DNA from: Butyrivibrio hungatei NK4A153
GTDB taxonomy: Bacteria; Bacillota; Clostridia; Lachnospirales; Lachnospiraceae
Reading direction: 5' to 3'
NCBI RefSeq assembly: GCF_000424465.1
Contig: NZ_AUJY01000001.1
Location: forward strand, 351,588 to 415,587
Length of the DNA stretch: 64,000 nt
Numbering within the stretch: position 1 is the stretch's first letter; every line of letters begins with the position of its first letter. Made by a program: the position numbers and the translations under genes. This document shows positions 62,586 to 64,000 of this stretch, one piece after another. The notes below the pieces were generated by a model, which saw only the letters and a program-made list of their open reading frames with translations, was not told where the DNA came from and did not search any database.

Positions 62586-64000
62586 GTAATGAAAATCAGC
62601 TTATCGTTGAAGATAAGGATACAGACAAAGAGAAGGACAAAAAGAGGGATAAAAAAGATATTGTAAAGAACGTAGCAATTGTTTTTCTTTGCATTATGCT
62701 TGCGCTGACATTCTTTTCAAATACCATCATGAATTATTCGCTTGCACAGGTTGCGACCACTGCGGTGGATAGCGGAGAAATAATCAAGGAAATTCCTATA
62801 TCCGGAGAAATTGTCGCAGAAGACCCGTATGAAGTTACAGTAAAAGAATCGAGAAAGATTTCAGGTGTTGCCGTAAAGGAAGGCGCACACGTAAAGAAAG
62901 ACGACATTCTCTTTTACCTTGATGATATAGAGTCGGAAGAGTTTCTTGCAGAAAAAAAGAATTTGGATGATCTTGAACTTGCATATGATAAAGAGCTTTT
63001 TTCGGGAAATGTTCCGGATGATGTTATTACAAATGTTCGTAAAGGAAAAAAGTCATCACATGATAAACTTCAGAGTGAATTGAAGGCGGCAACTGACAGA
63101 TATGATGCGGCACTTGATGCAGACCGCGCGGCTCAGGCGCAGATTGACGCAATTACTCAGAAGGCATCTACAGATAGCGCTGACAGTGCTTATAATGCAG
63201 CAACTCCCGGATATACTCTTGCACAGGCTCAGGCAGATCTTGCTGATGCGCAGGCTCGTGGAGATGAGGACAGAGTAGAGGATCTACAGAAAAAGGTAGA
63301 CGAACTTACAAAAGATCAGAGCCAACTTACTAATCTCGGAACGCAGCTTGATGCGGACAATCAGAAAAAACTTGCTGCGGCTACGGCGGAGAAGGCTAGG
63401 ACTGCTGCAGAACTTGAGACAGCTACAAAGGAAAAGGAAAAAGTTTTGGCAAGCCTGGGATCAGAGATAGGTCTTACGGATCTAAAGGATAAGATTGCTG
63501 AGTCAAAGGCAAAACTTGCAAAGCTTGAGGCTGAATCAACAGGAGCAACCATTAAGGCACCCGTTGACGGAATAATCTCCAGCATAAATAAAGTTGCCGG
63601 AGAAAAGACAAATGCAGAAGAACCCGTTGCGGTTATTCAGGTTGACGGAAAGGACATGACACTTGAGTGCTCCGTAAAAGTTGAGCAGGCAAAGAGAGTA
63701 AAAGTCGGAAACGTTGCCGAACTTACAAATCCGTACAGCTTTGAAAAACCTGAGGAATTTAAGGCGATACTTAAGTCCATTAGAAATGACAAAAAAGATC
63801 CTGCAAATATGAAGGTTTTGACTTTTAAGATCCAGAGTTCCGAGGTTACTCCGGGACAGGAAGTATCTCTTAAGATGGGTGAAAAGCCCAAGCATTATGA
63901 TCTGATTGTTCCCAATAATGCGATCAAAGGCGCAGATAACAGGAACTACGTACTTGTTCTTACAGAGAAGAGTTCCCCTCTTGGAAACAGATATATTGCT
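62582..64000 (+). CDS. HlyD/RND-type membrane fusion (adaptor) protein, 3' end outside window
   Basis: The frame is open from ATG 62582 (MSNENQLIVEDKDTDK) through the last base, 473 codons seen. A Lys/Asp-rich cytoplasmic N-terminus and one TM helix (about 36-58) precede the biotinyl-lipoyl half-motif ISGVAVKEGAHVKKDDILFY (about 97-116). A long Ala/Lys/Asp-rich coiled-coil hairpin (about 130-315) is followed by the returning lipoyl half ATIKAPVDGIISSINKVAGE (about 322-341), then beta-barrel segments. Such adaptors link an inner-membrane transporter to outer layers; in Gram-positives they accompany MacB-type exporters. It is translationally coupled to the MalG-type gene by ATGA. Confidence 0.85.
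   Translation, partial: MSNENQLIVEDKDTDKEKDKKRDKKDIVKNVAIVFLCIMLALTFFSNTIMNYSLAQVATTAVDSGEIIKEIPISGEIVAEDPYEVTVKESRKISGVAVKEGAHVKKDDILFYLDDIESEEFLAEKKNLDDLELAYDKELFSGNVPDDVITNVRKGKKSSHDKLQSELKAATDRYDAALDADRAAQAQIDAITQKASTDSADSAYNAATPGYTLAQAQADLADAQARGDEDRVEDLQKKVDELTKDQSQLTNLGTQLDADNQKKLAAATAEKARTAAELETATKEKEKVLASLGSEIGLTDLKDKIAESKAKLAKLEAESTGATIKAPVDGIISSINKVAGEKTNAEEPVAVIQVDGKDMTLECSVKVEQAKRVKVGNVAELTNPYSFEKPEEFKAILKSIRNDKKDPANMKVLTFKIQSSEVTPGQEVSLKMGEKPKHYDLIVPNNAIKGADNRNYVLVLTEKSSPLGNRYIA

Noticed and set aside
1-64000. CRISPR arrays, insertion sequences, integrases, prophage genes, rRNA operons and c-di-GMP riboswitches
   Set aside because: No regularly spaced repeats, transposase or integrase frames, rRNA sequence, or GEMM-type GCGCAAAGC aptamer cores were seen by eye. 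A covariance-model scan was not possible.

Overview
The window is a contiguous chromosomal stretch of a low-to-moderate GC Firmicute. Several features point to a clostridial anaerobe, most likely Lachnospiraceae (Butyrivibrio/Roseburia-like; this genus-level guess is inference). They are: a GerW/DUF2953 pair, an NfnAB-type flavin/Fe-S transhydrogenase, formate-THF ligase plus FolD, GAAC-N4-GTTC type SOS boxes at recA, RNase Y, ZapA, an UPF0237/UPF0210 pair, AGGAGG-type ribosome binding sites, and many ATGA or GTGA gene overlaps. Nothing looks like a prophage, transposon or CRISPR array. No gene-free stretch exceeds about 300 bp apart from the tRNA region at 36.5-36.9 kb.

Layout. 0-6 kb: 3' end of a family 3 beta-N-acetylhexosaminidase, a fossil C-terminus of a YczE/YitT-type membrane protein, proB without proA, a chemoreceptor, a pyridoxal/pyridoxamine kinase, and an unknown minus-strand gene. 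6-15 kb: ftsK/spoIIIE translationally abutting fhs, then folD, a zinc-ribbon/chitobiase-C-domain membrane protein, and the nfnA-nfnB pair (one-carbon and NADPH metabolism). 15-22.6 kb: ruvAB, zapA, a U32 peptidase-family gene, a SEDS protein and a class B PBP (recombination, division, wall). 22.6-30 kb: an HD-GYP protein with a damaged HD motif, the DUF2953-gerW-J-domain group, SOS-controlled recA-recX, and rny. 30-37 kb: an RNA m5C methyltransferase, a heterodimeric ABC exporter with one degenerate ATP site, a CBS-containing family II pyrophosphatase, and tRNA-Leu(CAA). 37-47 kb: a Nudix hydrolase with an interrupted Nudix box, an intact HD-GYP protein, a zf-HC2 membrane protein, a DNA polymerase I with a vestigial 5' nuclease domain, coaE, an FtsA-like ATPase with beta-grasp-like repeats, a WalJ-type hydrolase, and the UPF0237/UPF0210 pair.

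46.8-57.1 kb is the most interesting region. A LytTR/GHKL two-component system is divergent from a four-gene operon that ends at a strong terminator. The operon encodes a lipoprotein with four tandem NodB deacetylase folds (only the last has its metal ligands), a PilZ-fused hyaluronan-synthase/NodC-like glycosyltransferase, a PgaB-like membrane-anchored pseudo-deacetylase with a lectin-like C-terminus, and a GH18-like lipoprotein. Together they look like a self-contained system that makes, exports, deacetylates and trims a GlcNAc-containing surface polysaccharide. It combines NodC-, NodB/PgaB- and GH18-type parts in an arrangement I do not recognise from a described system.

57.2-64 kb: a YtrA-type GntR repressor gene sits behind a promoter with a perfect AGTGTACTA/TAGTACACT operator. 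It heads a tightly overlapping operon of an ABC ATPase, an ABC-2 permease with a very large extracytoplasmic domain, two MalF/MalG-type permeases without their own ATPase or binding protein, and an HlyD-type adaptor that runs off the end of the window.
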